Positions 44,277 to 52,921 of a DNA stretch of 60,460 nucleotides are shown piece by piece; the stretch's first letter is position 1; each line of letters begins with the position of its first letter. Below the pieces are notes generated by a model. It worked only from the letters and a program-made list of their open reading frames with translations. It was not told the origin of the DNA and did not search any database. The DNA is from Pseudomonadota bacterium (lineage in GTDB: Bacteria; Myxococcota_A; UBA9042; GCA-2863065). A program made the position numbers and the translations under genes. The stretch covers positions 1 to 60,460 of the forward strand of contig SXOX01000031.1 of assembly GCA_005776585.1 (NCBI GenBank), read 5' to 3'.

Positions 44277-44415
44277 ACGCGCCTCCCAGCTTGGACCGCG
44301 CGGCGTCCTTGCCGCGGGTCTGTTCACCGACGGAGCACGGAGCGTGCCACTGACCAGTGGGGCGCAGTCGTGTGATTGGGTTGAGCGGTGGGTGGGTCGT
44401 TCTTGACCCGGGGAG

Positions 44416-45423
44416 TCAGGCGGGACCGAGCCGACCCATCTGGCCGGAGCGATAGCGGCGGATGGCCTCGTCGATCTCCTCGCGCGTCGACATCACGAAC
44501 GGCCCATGCTGCACGAGCGGCTCCCGGTGCGGCACACCGGCGCACAACAAGAGCTGCAGCCCCTCGGCACCGGCGATCGCATGTACCCGCCCGCCTGCGG
44601 TGCCGAAGCCGACGGCGCCTTGCCGTTCGAGCGGCGCCATCGCGTCGGGCGGACCAACCTGCCCGCTACCGGCGATGACGAGCGCGAAGGCGTTCTGGCC
44701 GTCGGGCACCTCCAGCTCGAAGCGGGTGCTCTTGGGCACATGCACGTCCAGGATGCTCACGCGCGTCAACGGGTCGATGAGGCCGGTCCGGTCGAGCGCG
44801 GTGCCAGCAACGACGCGGACACGGGCCCCATCGGCAGTCGTGGCCTCCGGGATCTGCGACGCGAGGCGATGCCACGTCCGCGCCGGCGCCCATCGGTTGG
44901 CGCGCGACAGGTTCACCCAGATCTGGACGCCATGGACGGGGGGCCCCGGATCCACCGGGTTCTCCTCGTGCTCCATGCCCCGCCCGGCCTCGGTCCACAG
45001 CAGCTCGCCGGCACGCAGCGCTTTGGCGGACTCGAGCGTGTCGCGGTTCCAGATGGCCCCGGCGCTGTCCTCGAAGACGTAGGTAATGGGCGAGAACCCG
45101 GCGTGCGGGTGCGGAGCGAAGGTCTTGCCCGCCATCGTGAAGTCGTCGAAGTAGAGAAACGGGTCCATGTCATAGGTCCACGTGTCGCGGTGGAGCTGAC
45201 GCGCCTCCATGCGTGGACCCATGGCGTTCTTCTGCGCCTTGCCGACGAGCACGACCGGCCGGTAGGTCGGCGGCGGCGCGACAGCCTTCACGGCTGTGGA
45301 CACGGGAGGGACGAGTTCGGGCATGGTGGGCTCCTCGGGAGGACGGGCGCTCGGCCGCGTGCACGAGGCAAGCAGCGTGGTGGCCAAGAGCGTGCGGCGG
45401 GTGAGGGGGTGGTCAGCGTTCAT
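44416..45423 (-). CDS. pirin-family protein with predicted Tat/lipoprotein signal
   Basis: A 335-residue bicupin of the pirin family. The first cupin has the metal site FAPHPHAGFSPITYVFEDS with RAGELLWTEAGRGMEHEE; the second is more diverged (FALVIAGSGQVG). The N-terminus, HPLTRRTLLATTLLASCTRP, carries a twin-arginine pattern and a Cys suited to lipidation. Cytoplasmic pirins are usual, so an exported copy is uncommon. Some homologues have quercetin 2,3-dioxygenase activity. ATG at 45423 is chosen for the leader; another ATG lies 4 codons upstream. Confidence 0.8.
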   Translation of the reverse strand: MNADHPLTRRTLLATTLLASCTRPSARPPEEPTMPELVPPVSTAVKAVAPPPTYRPVVLVGKAQKNAMGPRMEARQLHRDTWTYDMDPFLYFDDFTMAGKTFAPHPHAGFSPITYVFEDSAGAIWNRDTLESAKALRAGELLWTEAGRGMEHEENPVDPGPPVHGVQIWVNLSRANRWAPARTWHRLASQIPEATTADGARVRVVAGTALDRTGLIDPLTRVSILDVHVPKSTRFELEVPDGQNAFALVIAGSGQVGPPDAMAPLERQGAVGFGTAGGRVHAIAGAEGLQLLLCAGVPHREPLVQHGPFVMSTREEIDEAIRRYRSGQMGRLGPA

Positions 45424-45454
45424 CCCGGAAAGCATAGAAGCCGACCGGAAACCT

Positions 45455-46486
45455 TCAAGGGCGGACGGACAAACGGGCGAAGGCGGCGCGCAGCCCGGCG
45501 TCATCGGCTGCGAGGGTGAGGCACTCGCCGAGCAGGGTCCCGACCTCGTCGCGCGCAATCTTTACCGGCCGTCCTGGCGTGACCTGGTCGTCGTTGCCTT
45601 TGGCGAGGACCAGCGTGCGAATCGCCATCCAGAGCGGCAAGAGACAGAAGTGCCGGATCGGCAGCGCGTCTGCGGGCAAGGCCAGCGTGTACTCGAGAGC
45701 ACCGGCGAGCGCGCGGTGAGCGACCTCGAAGATCGGCGCGAGCGCACGGTGGGCCGCAGCGCGGCGCGCGGGATCCAGCAAATCGCGGGGCGCAAGACCC
45801 TGCTCGGCGCACACGTCACGCGGGATGAAGAACCAGCGACGCTCGGCGTCGTCGGTCACGTCCTTCAGGATGTTGACGAGCTGGAGCCCGAGCCCGAACG
45901 ACTCGGCGTAGCGCCGCATCGCCTGCCTTCGCGCGGGAGCTACGTCACCGAGCGCGGCCAGGAACAGCCCGGTCAGCATGTGCCCGACGGTGCCCGCCAC
46001 GAAGTAGCAGTAGCGCTCGAGGTCGGCGACCGTCTCCAGCGCGTGATCCCCATCGACGCCCACGGGGCGGTGACTGTAGATGGCCATGCCGCGGGCCATC
46101 TCGGCGACCCACGGCCGGATGGCGGCCTGCATGGGCTCGGGCAACGCCCCAAAGACGCGCATCACGCGGGGAAGGTTGCGTGCCAGAGCGAGCTCGTCCC
46201 CTTCGTCTTCGAGTGGCGGGCCCAGCAGGTCGTGCACCAGACCAACGAAGCGCGCCGGGTCTCCCGCGCACTCGACCACCTCGAGGAACGCCGCGTAGAG
46301 CTGGTCGCGCTGGCGTGTCGGGAGCGTGGGGTGGTCCTCGATGGTGTCGACGAGCCGGCAGAGCAGGTAGCCGACGGTGGTCGCGCGCTCAAGGTCGCCG
46401 CCCAGCAGCTCGATGGGCTTGGCGAACGAGCGCGATACGCCGAGGAGGATGGCCTTGCTGTAGTCCCAGTCGGTCATGTCGTCCAT
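45455..46486 (-). CDS. squalene/phytoene synthase-family enzyme
   Basis: A 343-residue trans-isoprenyl synthase of the squalene/phytoene type. Motifs: SRSF (18-21), the first Asp-rich block CRLVDTIED (43-51) and the second LQLVNILKDVTDD (201-213). The DTIED form and the length fit squalene-synthase-like enzymes (head-to-head condensation of farnesyl diphosphate) better than phytoene synthases. It is divergent from the P450 gene with a 75-bp gap. ATG at 46486 is used; a second ATG occurs three codons on. Confidence 0.87.
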   Translation of the reverse strand: MDDMTDWDYSKAILLGVSRSFAKPIELLGGDLERATTVGYLLCRLVDTIEDHPTLPTRQRDQLYAAFLEVVECAGDPARFVGLVHDLLGPPLEDEGDELALARNLPRVMRVFGALPEPMQAAIRPWVAEMARGMAIYSHRPVGVDGDHALETVADLERYCYFVAGTVGHMLTGLFLAALGDVAPARRQAMRRYAESFGLGLQLVNILKDVTDDAERRWFFIPRDVCAEQGLAPRDLLDPARRAAAHRALAPIFEVAHRALAGALEYTLALPADALPIRHFCLLPLWMAIRTLVLAKGNDDQVTPGRPVKIARDEVGTLLGECLTLAADDAGLRAAFARLSVRP

Positions 46487-46561
46487 GCGCGCGGTCTAGC
46501 ATGGGGTCGGGCGCGGGTCCACGCCTTGCGAGCGCGGCGACGCTGGTCGTAGTGTGCGCCG

Positions 46562-47917
46562 ATGAGCACCCCCATCTCCGGTCCCCGTGGCTGGCCCCTC
46601 TTCGGGGTCGTCCTCCCGTTCGGCAAGGACCCCCTCGGCTACCTCGAGCGGATGCAGCGCGAGTACGGCGACCTCTCCCGCTATCGGCTGGGACCGCTGT
46701 CGGTGCTGCAGGTCAACCACCCCGACGCCATCGAGCAGGTGCTGGTGACGAACCACCGCCACTTCATCAAGGACGTCGGTACGCGCGATCTCATGCCGAT
46801 CGTCGGACGCGGGCTGCTGACCAGCGAGGGCGAGCTCTGGAAGCGGCAGCGCAAGGCGATTGCACCCATGCTCCAGCGCGCCAAGATCGGCCGCTACGGC
46901 GAGGCGATGACCTCGCTCACCGCCGCCTGGGAGGCCTCGCTCGCGCCCGACGTCGTGCAGGACGTGCGCGGGGACCTGATGCACCTCACGCTCTCGGTCG
47001 TCATGCGCGCGCTGTTCGACGAAGACGCGGGGCCCATGGTCGAGCGCGTCGGTCACGCGGTCGACGTCCTCATGATCGAGTTCGTGGAGACGATCCAGTC
47101 CTGGAAGCGCGCCCTGCCCTCCTGGTGGCCGGTCGCGGGTCGCAAGCGTTTCGCGGGGTCCGTCACTGAGCTCCGATCGATGGCCACGGCGATGATCGAG
47201 GGCAAGCGCGCATCCGCAGGCAGCGCCTCAGGCAGCAGCGGAGATGACATGGTCTCGCGGCTCTTGGCTCTGCGCCTCGAGGACGGCACCGAGCTCTCGA
47301 CCGAGCAGATCGCCGACGAGCTCCTGACGATGCTGCTCGCAGGTCACGAGACGACGGCGCTCGCGCTCACCTATGCGCTGCACCTGCTCGTGCGCCATCC
47401 GGAGGTCCTGGAGCGGGCGCACGCCGAGCTCGACGCGGCACTCGGCGCCCGCGACCCGACGATCGACGACGCGGACGCGCTGCCCTTCACCAAGGCGATC
47501 TTCCTCGAGACGCTGCGCTTGTATCCGCCCGCGTGGGCCATTGGGCGCGAGGCCATCGAGCCGACCGAGGTCTCGGGCCACGCCGTTCGGGTGGGAGAGC
47601 AGCTCTTCATCTCGCAGTGGGTCGTCCACCACGATCCTCGCTGGTGGCCCGAGCCGCTCGCGTTCCGCCCTGAGCGGTGGCTGGATGGCTCTGCCAACGC
47701 CGTGCCGCGGTTTGCCTACTTCCCCTTCGGTGGCGGTCCGCGCGTCTGCATCGGCAATCACTTTGCCGAGATGGAGGGGGTGCTCGTGCTCGCGACGCTG
47801 CTGCGACGGCGGACGGTCGAGGCCGTCGCGGAGTGCCCGCCGCTGGAGCTGCTCCCGTCAGTCACCATTCGCCCCAAGAACCCGGTGCTCGTCCGGCTGA
47901 AACGGCGGGTCGGCTAG
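46562..47917 (+). CDS. cytochrome P450
   Basis: A 451-residue P450 with all signatures: the I-helix AGHETTALA (260-268), the ExxR LETLRLYPP (E316, R319), and the heme loop FGGGPRVCIGNHFA with Cys396. Its N-terminus has no membrane anchor, so it is soluble. The closest pattern is the CYP120/CYP102-like group of bacterial P450s with RCLRLYPPAW. Its gene is divergent from the squalene-synthase-like gene, so it may oxidise a triterpene or fatty acid. The stop shares CTAG with the convergent gene. Confidence 0.92.
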   Translation: MSTPISGPRGWPLFGVVLPFGKDPLGYLERMQREYGDLSRYRLGPLSVLQVNHPDAIEQVLVTNHRHFIKDVGTRDLMPIVGRGLLTSEGELWKRQRKAIAPMLQRAKIGRYGEAMTSLTAAWEASLAPDVVQDVRGDLMHLTLSVVMRALFDEDAGPMVERVGHAVDVLMIEFVETIQSWKRALPSWWPVAGRKRFAGSVTELRSMATAMIEGKRASAGSASGSSGDDMVSRLLALRLEDGTELSTEQIADELLTMLLAGHETTALALTYALHLLVRHPEVLERAHAELDAALGARDPTIDDADALPFTKAIFLETLRLYPPAWAIGREAIEPTEVSGHAVRVGEQLFISQWVVHHDPRWWPEPLAFRPERWLDGSANAVPRFAYFPFGGGPRVCIGNHFAEMEGVLVLATLLRRRTVEAVAECPPLELLPSVTIRPKNPVLVRLKRRVG

Positions 47918-48678
47918 AACGCCTTCGCCACGTTGAGGCCACCGGCGCCGCTGTGGCCCTTCGTACCGACCGACATCCACGCGCCGAGCTCCCAGGCCGC
48001 GCCGAGGTCGACGTTGGCGCGGGCGTTGACCTGAATCAGCTCAGAGGACTGCGACACGCCACCGGCGGGCATGAAGCCGACGCCGACCTCGAGCCGCGTC
48101 CGCGGGATGGCGCAGGTGCCGGCCATGACGCGCAAGGAGCCGCCAATGAGCGCGCGGTCGAGATCGTTGAACGTCACGGCGAAGTAGACGTACTCCTCGG
48201 CCAGCAGCCGCAGCCGCGCCGCGATGCCGAACGGGATGACGTACATGTGCGAGAGGCTCACGTCGTCGCCGCCGAGCATGAAGTGGAGCCCCGCGAGCGC
48301 CTCGATCCACTTGTGGCGCACGCCGCCGAGCACCGTGCCGAAGGCGCCGCCGTCGCGCTCGGTGTAGGCCCAGGTCGCGTCGGGCCGACTGCCGGACTTC
48401 GCCTGGTGCGAGACGATGCCGCCGAGCTGGAACGCGAGGACACCGAGCGTGGGGCTGCCGCGCGAGAGGCCGAGCTCGTAGCTGGCGCTCACCTCGCCGA
48501 GGTCGGCCACCGTGAGGTGCGTCAGCACGACGTCCTTGGAGGCCTGGTCCTGCGTCTCGACGCGCTGGCGCCCGCCGCCCCCGCCGAGCGCGGTCCGGTG
48601 GCTGAGCTGGACGTCCTGCGCGTTGGCCATCGAGGCCCAGAGCGCGAGGGGGATGAGTACGGTAAGCGAACGATTCAC
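47914..48678 (-). CDS. exported outer-membrane-like beta protein
   Basis: A 254-residue exported protein. A GTG at 48678 is preceded by GGAGG (7 bases upstream) and followed by a clear signal peptide (VLIPLALWASMANA). The body alternates hydrophobic and polar residues with Gly (VSASYELGLSRGSPTLGVLAFQ, LRLLAEEYVYFAVTFND), like an outer-membrane barrel, and ends AGGLNVAKAF. It is not assigned to a named family. The stop interlocks with that of the P450 gene as CTAG at 47914-47917. Confidence 0.7.
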   Translation of the reverse strand: MNRSLTVLIPLALWASMANAQDVQLSHRTALGGGGGRQRVETQDQASKDVVLTHLTVADLGEVSASYELGLSRGSPTLGVLAFQLGGIVSHQAKSGSRPDATWAYTERDGGAFGTVLGGVRHKWIEALAGLHFMLGGDDVSLSHMYVIPFGIAARLRLLAEEYVYFAVTFNDLDRALIGGSLRVMAGTCAIPRTRLEVGVGFMPAGGVSQSSELIQVNARANVDLGAAWELGAWMSVGTKGHSGAGGLNVAKAF

Positions 48679-48887
48679 GGTGCAACCTCCGCCCAGGACG
48701 CAAAGCACCGGGCGTGCCACCGAACGGATCGCGTGCGGGAGAGGCTGCGCGGCGCCCAGGGTCCCGATGGATTGGCGACGGAGTGGCCAGTCGGAGTAGC
48801 CGTGCCGCACCACCCCGCGTCACGGCCGCGGGGGCCCAGCAGGAACTTACATTGTGTTTCGAGCCTTCGCCTGTTAGGAGGCGGCCG

Positions 48888-51263
48888 ATGTCCAGGTTTG
48901 CGGAGCCGACGTCGACCCATCTCCGCCGGCACGTCAGCCGACTACGGCGCGGCGTCTCCTGGCTGGGCGCGCTCCTCGATAGCCCTGTACGAGGCCTCGG
49001 GCCGCACGTGCTGCTGCTCGCGGGCATGGCGTTTCTGGCATGGCGCAAGCTGGCCCCGCTCGGGGCGCACCTCGACAGCGATGTCCTGAGCGGCCCCTGG
49101 CCCTACGACGGCTGGCTCAATGTCTTCACGCTCGATTGGAACGTCGGCTGGCTCACCCGCGCCCCTGACGCCGCCGGGCGCTTGCTCTTCGATGCGCCCG
49201 TCTTCCACCCGCACCACGGCGCCTCGACGTTTACGGAGCCGCTGCTGGGTCAGACCCTGCTGGCGCTCCTGATTCGCCCGTTCACGACCAACCCGATCAC
49301 GGCGCACAATGTCATCCTCGTGGCTGAGATCGCGTTTGCCGCCTACGCCACCGCGCTGCTCGTGGCCGAGCTCAGCCATTCGGTCGTGCTGGGCGTCGCG
49401 CTCGGGTGCGCCGTCGTGTACTCGCCGGCGGTGTTCGTCGACCTGCCGCGCATTCAATCGATGGCCTTCGGCTTCACGCCCTTGGCGCTCTGGTGCCTGA
49501 CCCGATGGCGCCTGCACAGCGCGCCCGGCTGGGCTTGGGCGACCGGCCTGGCGGTGCTGCTGCAGTGGCTCTTCGCCATGTACTTCGGACTCATCCTGGT
49601 GCTGATCCTCGGCGCCGTCGCCCTCGCGGACGTGCTGCGGGCGCCCACGGTCGCGACCCTCCGCTCGCATTGGCCCATCGCGCGCGCGGTGACCGTCGCG
49701 CTCTTGCCGCTCGTCCCCGCGCTCGCCACCCTTCATCGGGTGCAGTCGGAGCTCGGGTATGAGCGCTCCGTCGCAGAGGTCGCGCGGGTCTGGGCGACGA
49801 GCGGTCGGGCGCTCGTGTGCTCCAAGTCGAGCGAGTGGTTCACCTCGCTGTTGCACTGCCAGGATCAGGACACCAACCTCAAGCACTACGCCCTCTGGCC
49901 GGGAGCGGTCCTGGTGATCGCCGTCGGTGTCTCGGTCGTGGCCGCGCTCGGCTGGCTCGCCGCTGAGCTGCGCCGCCCCGATACCCGCTCACGCGGCGTG
50001 ATCGTGCTCGGGCTGCTCGCCACGGGCCTGGCCACGCACGATCACACCGTGCTCCTCGCCGCGCCCGCGGTCGCGCTGGCGTTCGAGCCCCGCCTGACCG
50101 CCTTCCGCGTGCCGGCGTCGGTCCTGTGGCTCGCGCTCGCCGGCCTGCTGCTGGCCGTCGCGTTCGGACCTGCGCCGCGCTGGGCCAGCTGGGCGCCCGC
50201 ATGGAGCGGACCCTTTGCCGCGTTCCACGACTGGATCCCGGGCTTTGCGTCGCTGCGGATGTGCTATCGCTTCCTGGTGCCCGGCCTCGTGGTCGCCGCA
50301 GCCGCCTTTGGGGCTCTGGCGCGAACACGGCCGGCCTGGGCGCGCACCTCTGCCGCCGCGGTGCTGGGACTCGTCTGGTTCACCGACTTCCAGCCCAACC
50401 CGTTGCCCCGCTCCCACGTGCCGCGCGACGAGGTGGTGGCCGTCGCCGAATGGCTCCGCGACGCGCCGCTCCCCGGCGCCGTGCTCGAGCTGCCGGTCCG
50501 CGGCTTCGACGGCGGTGACGACGAGGACGAGGTGCGCGCGATGCTCGCGCAGCGCATCCACCACCGGCCGATCGTGAACGGCCACTCCGGCTTCGAGCCC
50601 CCCCTCCAAGCAATTGTGCACGCGGAGCTCGAGTCATTCCCCTCGGCCCGCAGCGTGGCCCTGCTCCAAGCGCTCGGCGTCGGCTATGTCGCCATCTACC
50701 CCGATCGCATGAACACCTCGGGCAAAGACCGCCTGGGCCGCGTGGTCGACGCTCCGGGCTTGCACCTCGAGGCCACGCTGGGCGGGCGGTTCGTCTACTC
50801 CGTGGCGCCCGGGCCTGGTCTCTTCGTACCCGAGGTCGCCGACCTGGTCCCCGTGCCGCTCGCCGCAGCGACGTCCAACGTCGGCAGCGGTGCCCCCGGG
50901 GTCATCTACGCCCTGCCCGGCGCGCAGTTTTCGACCGACATCAACCAGGCGCCAGACCAGTGGCTCGAGCTCGAGGTCAGCGACGCACCGGTCACCGTGG
51001 CGGCCGTGCAGTTCGCCAATCCGGTGCTGCTCGACTACGCGCGCGGCATCGCCGTCGAGGTCTCGGTCGATCACGCGCGCTGGGACCGGGTGCACACCGC
51101 TCCGATGCTGTTCGGCCCGCCCACGCTGCACCGTCGGGCCGCCGGCGCAGTCCACGTCCTGCGCTTCGACCCCGTCCCGGCGCGCTACGTGCGCCTCGTG
51201 CTCACGGAGTCGGCGTCGCGGTGGTGGCGTGTGGCCCGCGCGCAGGTGCTGGCGGTGCGGTAG
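48888..51263 (+). CDS. large polytopic membrane protein (glycosyltransferase-like)
   Basis: A 791-residue membrane protein with 10-12 predicted transmembrane helices over about residues 35-560, then a C-terminal soluble domain of about 200 residues. The arrangement (DSDVLSGPWPYDGWLNVF early, FYFG-like loops, long extracytoplasmic C-domain) resembles GT-C glycosyltransferases or YfhO-like proteins, but no catalytic motif is certain. AGGAGG lies 6 bases before the ATG at 48888. The C-domain (VQFANPVLLDYARGIAVEVS, WWRVARAQVLAV) looks like a discoidin-type sandwich. Confidence 0.65.
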   Translation: MSRFAEPTSTHLRRHVSRLRRGVSWLGALLDSPVRGLGPHVLLLAGMAFLAWRKLAPLGAHLDSDVLSGPWPYDGWLNVFTLDWNVGWLTRAPDAAGRLLFDAPVFHPHHGASTFTEPLLGQTLLALLIRPFTTNPITAHNVILVAEIAFAAYATALLVAELSHSVVLGVALGCAVVYSPAVFVDLPRIQSMAFGFTPLALWCLTRWRLHSAPGWAWATGLAVLLQWLFAMYFGLILVLILGAVALADVLRAPTVATLRSHWPIARAVTVALLPLVPALATLHRVQSELGYERSVAEVARVWATSGRALVCSKSSEWFTSLLHCQDQDTNLKHYALWPGAVLVIAVGVSVVAALGWLAAELRRPDTRSRGVIVLGLLATGLATHDHTVLLAAPAVALAFEPRLTAFRVPASVLWLALAGLLLAVAFGPAPRWASWAPAWSGPFAAFHDWIPGFASLRMCYRFLVPGLVVAAAAFGALARTRPAWARTSAAAVLGLVWFTDFQPNPLPRSHVPRDEVVAVAEWLRDAPLPGAVLELPVRGFDGGDDEDEVRAMLAQRIHHRPIVNGHSGFEPPLQAIVHAELESFPSARSVALLQALGVGYVAIYPDRMNTSGKDRLGRVVDAPGLHLEATLGGRFVYSVAPGPGLFVPEVADLVPVPLAAATSNVGSGAPGVIYALPGAQFSTDINQAPDQWLELEVSDAPVTVAAVQFANPVLLDYARGIAVEVSVDHARWDRVHTAPMLFGPPTLHRRAAGAVHVLRFDPVPARYVRLVLTESASRWWRVARAQVLAVR

Positions 51264-51321
51264 ACAACGCCCGCGGCCTCGTCGCACGATGAGGCCCGAC
51301 GCAAACCCCAGGAGCTGCCCG

Positions 51322-51768
51322 ATGACCGCCTGCAACGTAACCGTGAACGACGCCCCTCCGCGGAGCCCCATCGTGCTGGCACCGGGCGGGGGACGTGACT
51401 ACCCGATGGGGCGCATCCGCGCGCTCTTCAAGGCCGACGGCGAGGAGACGGCGTCCCGCTACTCCGTCTCCGAGTGGTGGCTCGAGCCGCGCACACAGGG
51501 CCCCGGAGCGCACGCCCACCCGGAGGATGACCTCTTCTACGTGCTCGAGGGGACGATGAGCGTGCTCGTCGGCGAACAATGGCATGACGCCGCGCGCGGC
51601 GCGTTCGTCCTGGTGCCGGGCGGCGTGACGCACGACTTCGAGAATCGCGGCAGCGTCCGAGCCGGCGTACTCAACGTCTCGGTGCCGGGCCCGTTCGAGC
51701 CGGAGATGCCGGCCATCGCGCAGTGGTTCGCCGAGAATCCGCCGAAGGACACCGTGTCAGGGAGCTGA
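51322..51768 (+). CDS. cupin-domain protein
   Basis: A 148-residue single-domain cupin. The metal-binding motif 1 is PGAHAHPEDDLFYVLEGTM and motif 2 is GAFVLVPGGVTHDFEN, with His and Glu ligands in place. Single cupins include small dioxygenases and regulators; no substrate can be inferred. AGGAG sits 8 bases before ATG 51322, which fixes this start rather than the upstream in-frame ATG. A 12-bp tandem repeat overlaps its stop. Confidence 0.82.
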   Translation: MTACNVTVNDAPPRSPIVLAPGGGRDYPMGRIRALFKADGEETASRYSVSEWWLEPRTQGPGAHAHPEDDLFYVLEGTMSVLVGEQWHDAARGAFVLVPGGVTHDFENRGSVRAGVLNVSVPGPFEPEMPAIAQWFAENPPKDTVSGS

Positions 51769-51781
51769 GCAGGGAGCTGAG
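51758..51781. repeat. two-copy 12-bp tandem repeat across the cupin stop
   Basis: The unit CAGGGAGCTGAG occurs twice in a row, 51758-51769 and 51770-51781. The first unit contains the cupin TGA (51766-51768). Each unit supplies a GGGAG that could act as a ribosome binding site for the next gene at 51792, though spacing is long. Probably a small slippage duplication. Confidence 0.7.
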
Positions 51782-51791
51782 CAGGCCGCCG

Positions 51792-52190
51792 ATGAAGACC
51801 GACTTCCGTACCATCGACGCCTACATCGCGACGTTTTCGCCGCCCATCCAGGCGCTGCTCCAGCAGGTCCGGGCCACGATCCGCGAGGCCGCGCCGGACG
51901 CGAGCGAGACCATCAGCTACCAGATCCCGACGTTCACGCTCCACGGCAACCTGGTGCACTTCGCGGCCTTCAAGGCGCATCTCGGGATGTACCCGCCGGT
52001 GCGCGCGCCAGAGCTGCTCGACGCGGTCGCCCCCTACGCCAACGCGAAGGGCAACTTGAGGTTCCCACTCGACCAGCCGCTGCCGCTGGCGCTCATCGCC
52101 CGCATCGTCGCGGCCCGCGTGCGCGAGAACCGCGAGCGTGCCGAGGCGCGCGCCGCCAAGAAGCGCGGACGCAGGGCTGGTCGCGATTGA
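51792..52190 (+). CDS. DUF1801 (YdhG-like) protein
   Basis: A 132-residue protein with the DUF1801/YdhG pattern: TIDAYIATFSPPIQALLQQV, ETISYQIPTFTLHGNLVHFAAFKAHLGMYP and RFPLDQPLPLALI. The family is a small alpha/beta fold often found near stress or iron genes; its biochemical role is unknown. The C-terminus is unusually basic (ARAAKKRGRRAGRD). ATG at 51792 is taken; an upstream in-frame start would include the 12-bp repeat. Confidence 0.85.
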   Translation: MKTDFRTIDAYIATFSPPIQALLQQVRATIREAAPDASETISYQIPTFTLHGNLVHFAAFKAHLGMYPPVRAPELLDAVAPYANAKGNLRFPLDQPLPLALIARIVAARVRENRERAEARAAKKRGRRAGRD

Positions 52191-52196
52191 CGCTAA

Positions 52197-52304
52197 TCAT
52201 GCGCCAGGTTGCTAATCGGAGTCGTGATTGCCTCGTTCAGGTGCGCTGACACGGTGCGACTCGCGCCAGGCCTTGAGGACGTCGAGCTCGTGGACTACCA
52301 CTAG
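52197..52304 (+). pseudogene. higB: HigB-like toxin remnant (C-terminal fragment)
   Basis: In the frame ending with TAG at 52302-52304 the last residues read GLEDVELVDYH, matching the C-terminus DVEIVDYH of HigB-type toxins, preceded by IASFRCADTVRLAP where RICFRW would be expected. The frame is open only to a TAA at 52194-52196 and has no start with ribosome binding site. The expected body of about 90 residues is missing. It lies 11 bases upstream of the HigA-type antitoxin gene, exactly where a higB stop would be. I infer that the toxin has been deleted. Confidence 0.65.
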
Positions 52305-52315
52305 GAGCCAACACC

Positions 52316-52615
52316 ATGGACAAACTACCACCAATCACACCGGGTGAGCTCCTGTTGGAGGAGTTCCTCCTCCCCATGGGCATCTCGAGGTATCGGCTCG
52401 CCAAGGAGGTCGGGATTCCCGCGCAGGCAATTGGCGAGATCGTCGCCGGCAAGCGGCGCGTGACGGCGGCAACGGACCTGCGGTTGTGTCGATTCCTTGG
52501 CCTGTCGCGCGGCTACTGGTTGAGGGCTCAAGTGGCCTACGACGTCGAGATGGCGGAGGAGGACCTGCGCGAGGAGCTCGAGCAGATCAGGCCGTGGTCG
52601 GCTCAGGCCGCGTGA
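52316..52615 (+). CDS. higA: HigA-family addiction-module antitoxin (XRE type)
   Basis: A 99-residue helix-turn-helix antitoxin. It begins PPITPGELLLEEFLLPMGIS, typical HigA, followed by the HTH (SRYRLAKEVGIPAQAIGEIVAGKRRVTAATD) and FLGLSRGYWLRAQVAYDVEMA. HigA would neutralise HigB and repress its own operon. The partner toxin is only a remnant upstream. GGAG (52304-52307) lies shortly before the start. Probably now orphaned or acting on another toxin. Confidence 0.9.
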   Translation: MDKLPPITPGELLLEEFLLPMGISRYRLAKEVGIPAQAIGEIVAGKRRVTAATDLRLCRFLGLSRGYWLRAQVAYDVEMAEEDLREELEQIRPWSAQAA

Positions 52616-52680
52616 GCGCCTACGCTTGACAGCCTCCGGCCCGCTAACGCCGCACGGAATACCCGAAAGGAACCCCACGC

Positions 52681-52838
52681 ATGGCCAAGACATTCGACGA
52701 AAACCAATCCACGGCGGAGCACCGGCGCGACGCCAGCTCGAGAAGACCGAGGCCGCGCTGCTGACACTCTTCCCCGGTGGGGGGGGCCGAAAGTTCTTCC
52801 GGCCCGCCGACACGATGAAGTCCAAGAAGTCCTCCTGA
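52681..52838 (+). pseudogene. small broken ORF, probable frameshift
   Basis: ATG 52681 (with AAAGGA upstream) gives a 27-residue peptide beginning MAKTFDENQSTAEHRRDA and ending at 52764. A different frame from about 52715 to a TGA at 52838 reads QLEKTEAALLTLFPGGGG and ends RPADTMKSKKSS, which looks like the natural continuation. A frame change of one or two bases would join them. A run of eight G (52779-52786) lies in the second part and could also be slippage-prone. No family is recognised. It may be a decayed gene of the same small module. Confidence 0.4.
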
Positions 52839-52921
52839 GCCTCCGAAGGCGGTTGACGCTCGGACCCGGGGTCGAGCAAGCTGGTCGGGCGACTGGTCGA
52901 CGCCGGACGCCGGAGGTGCGC

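Noticed and set aside
44394..44409. Intrinsic terminator after the pirin gene (GGGTC, loop, GACCC)
   Set aside because: Only a 5-bp stem and no T-run; too weak to list.
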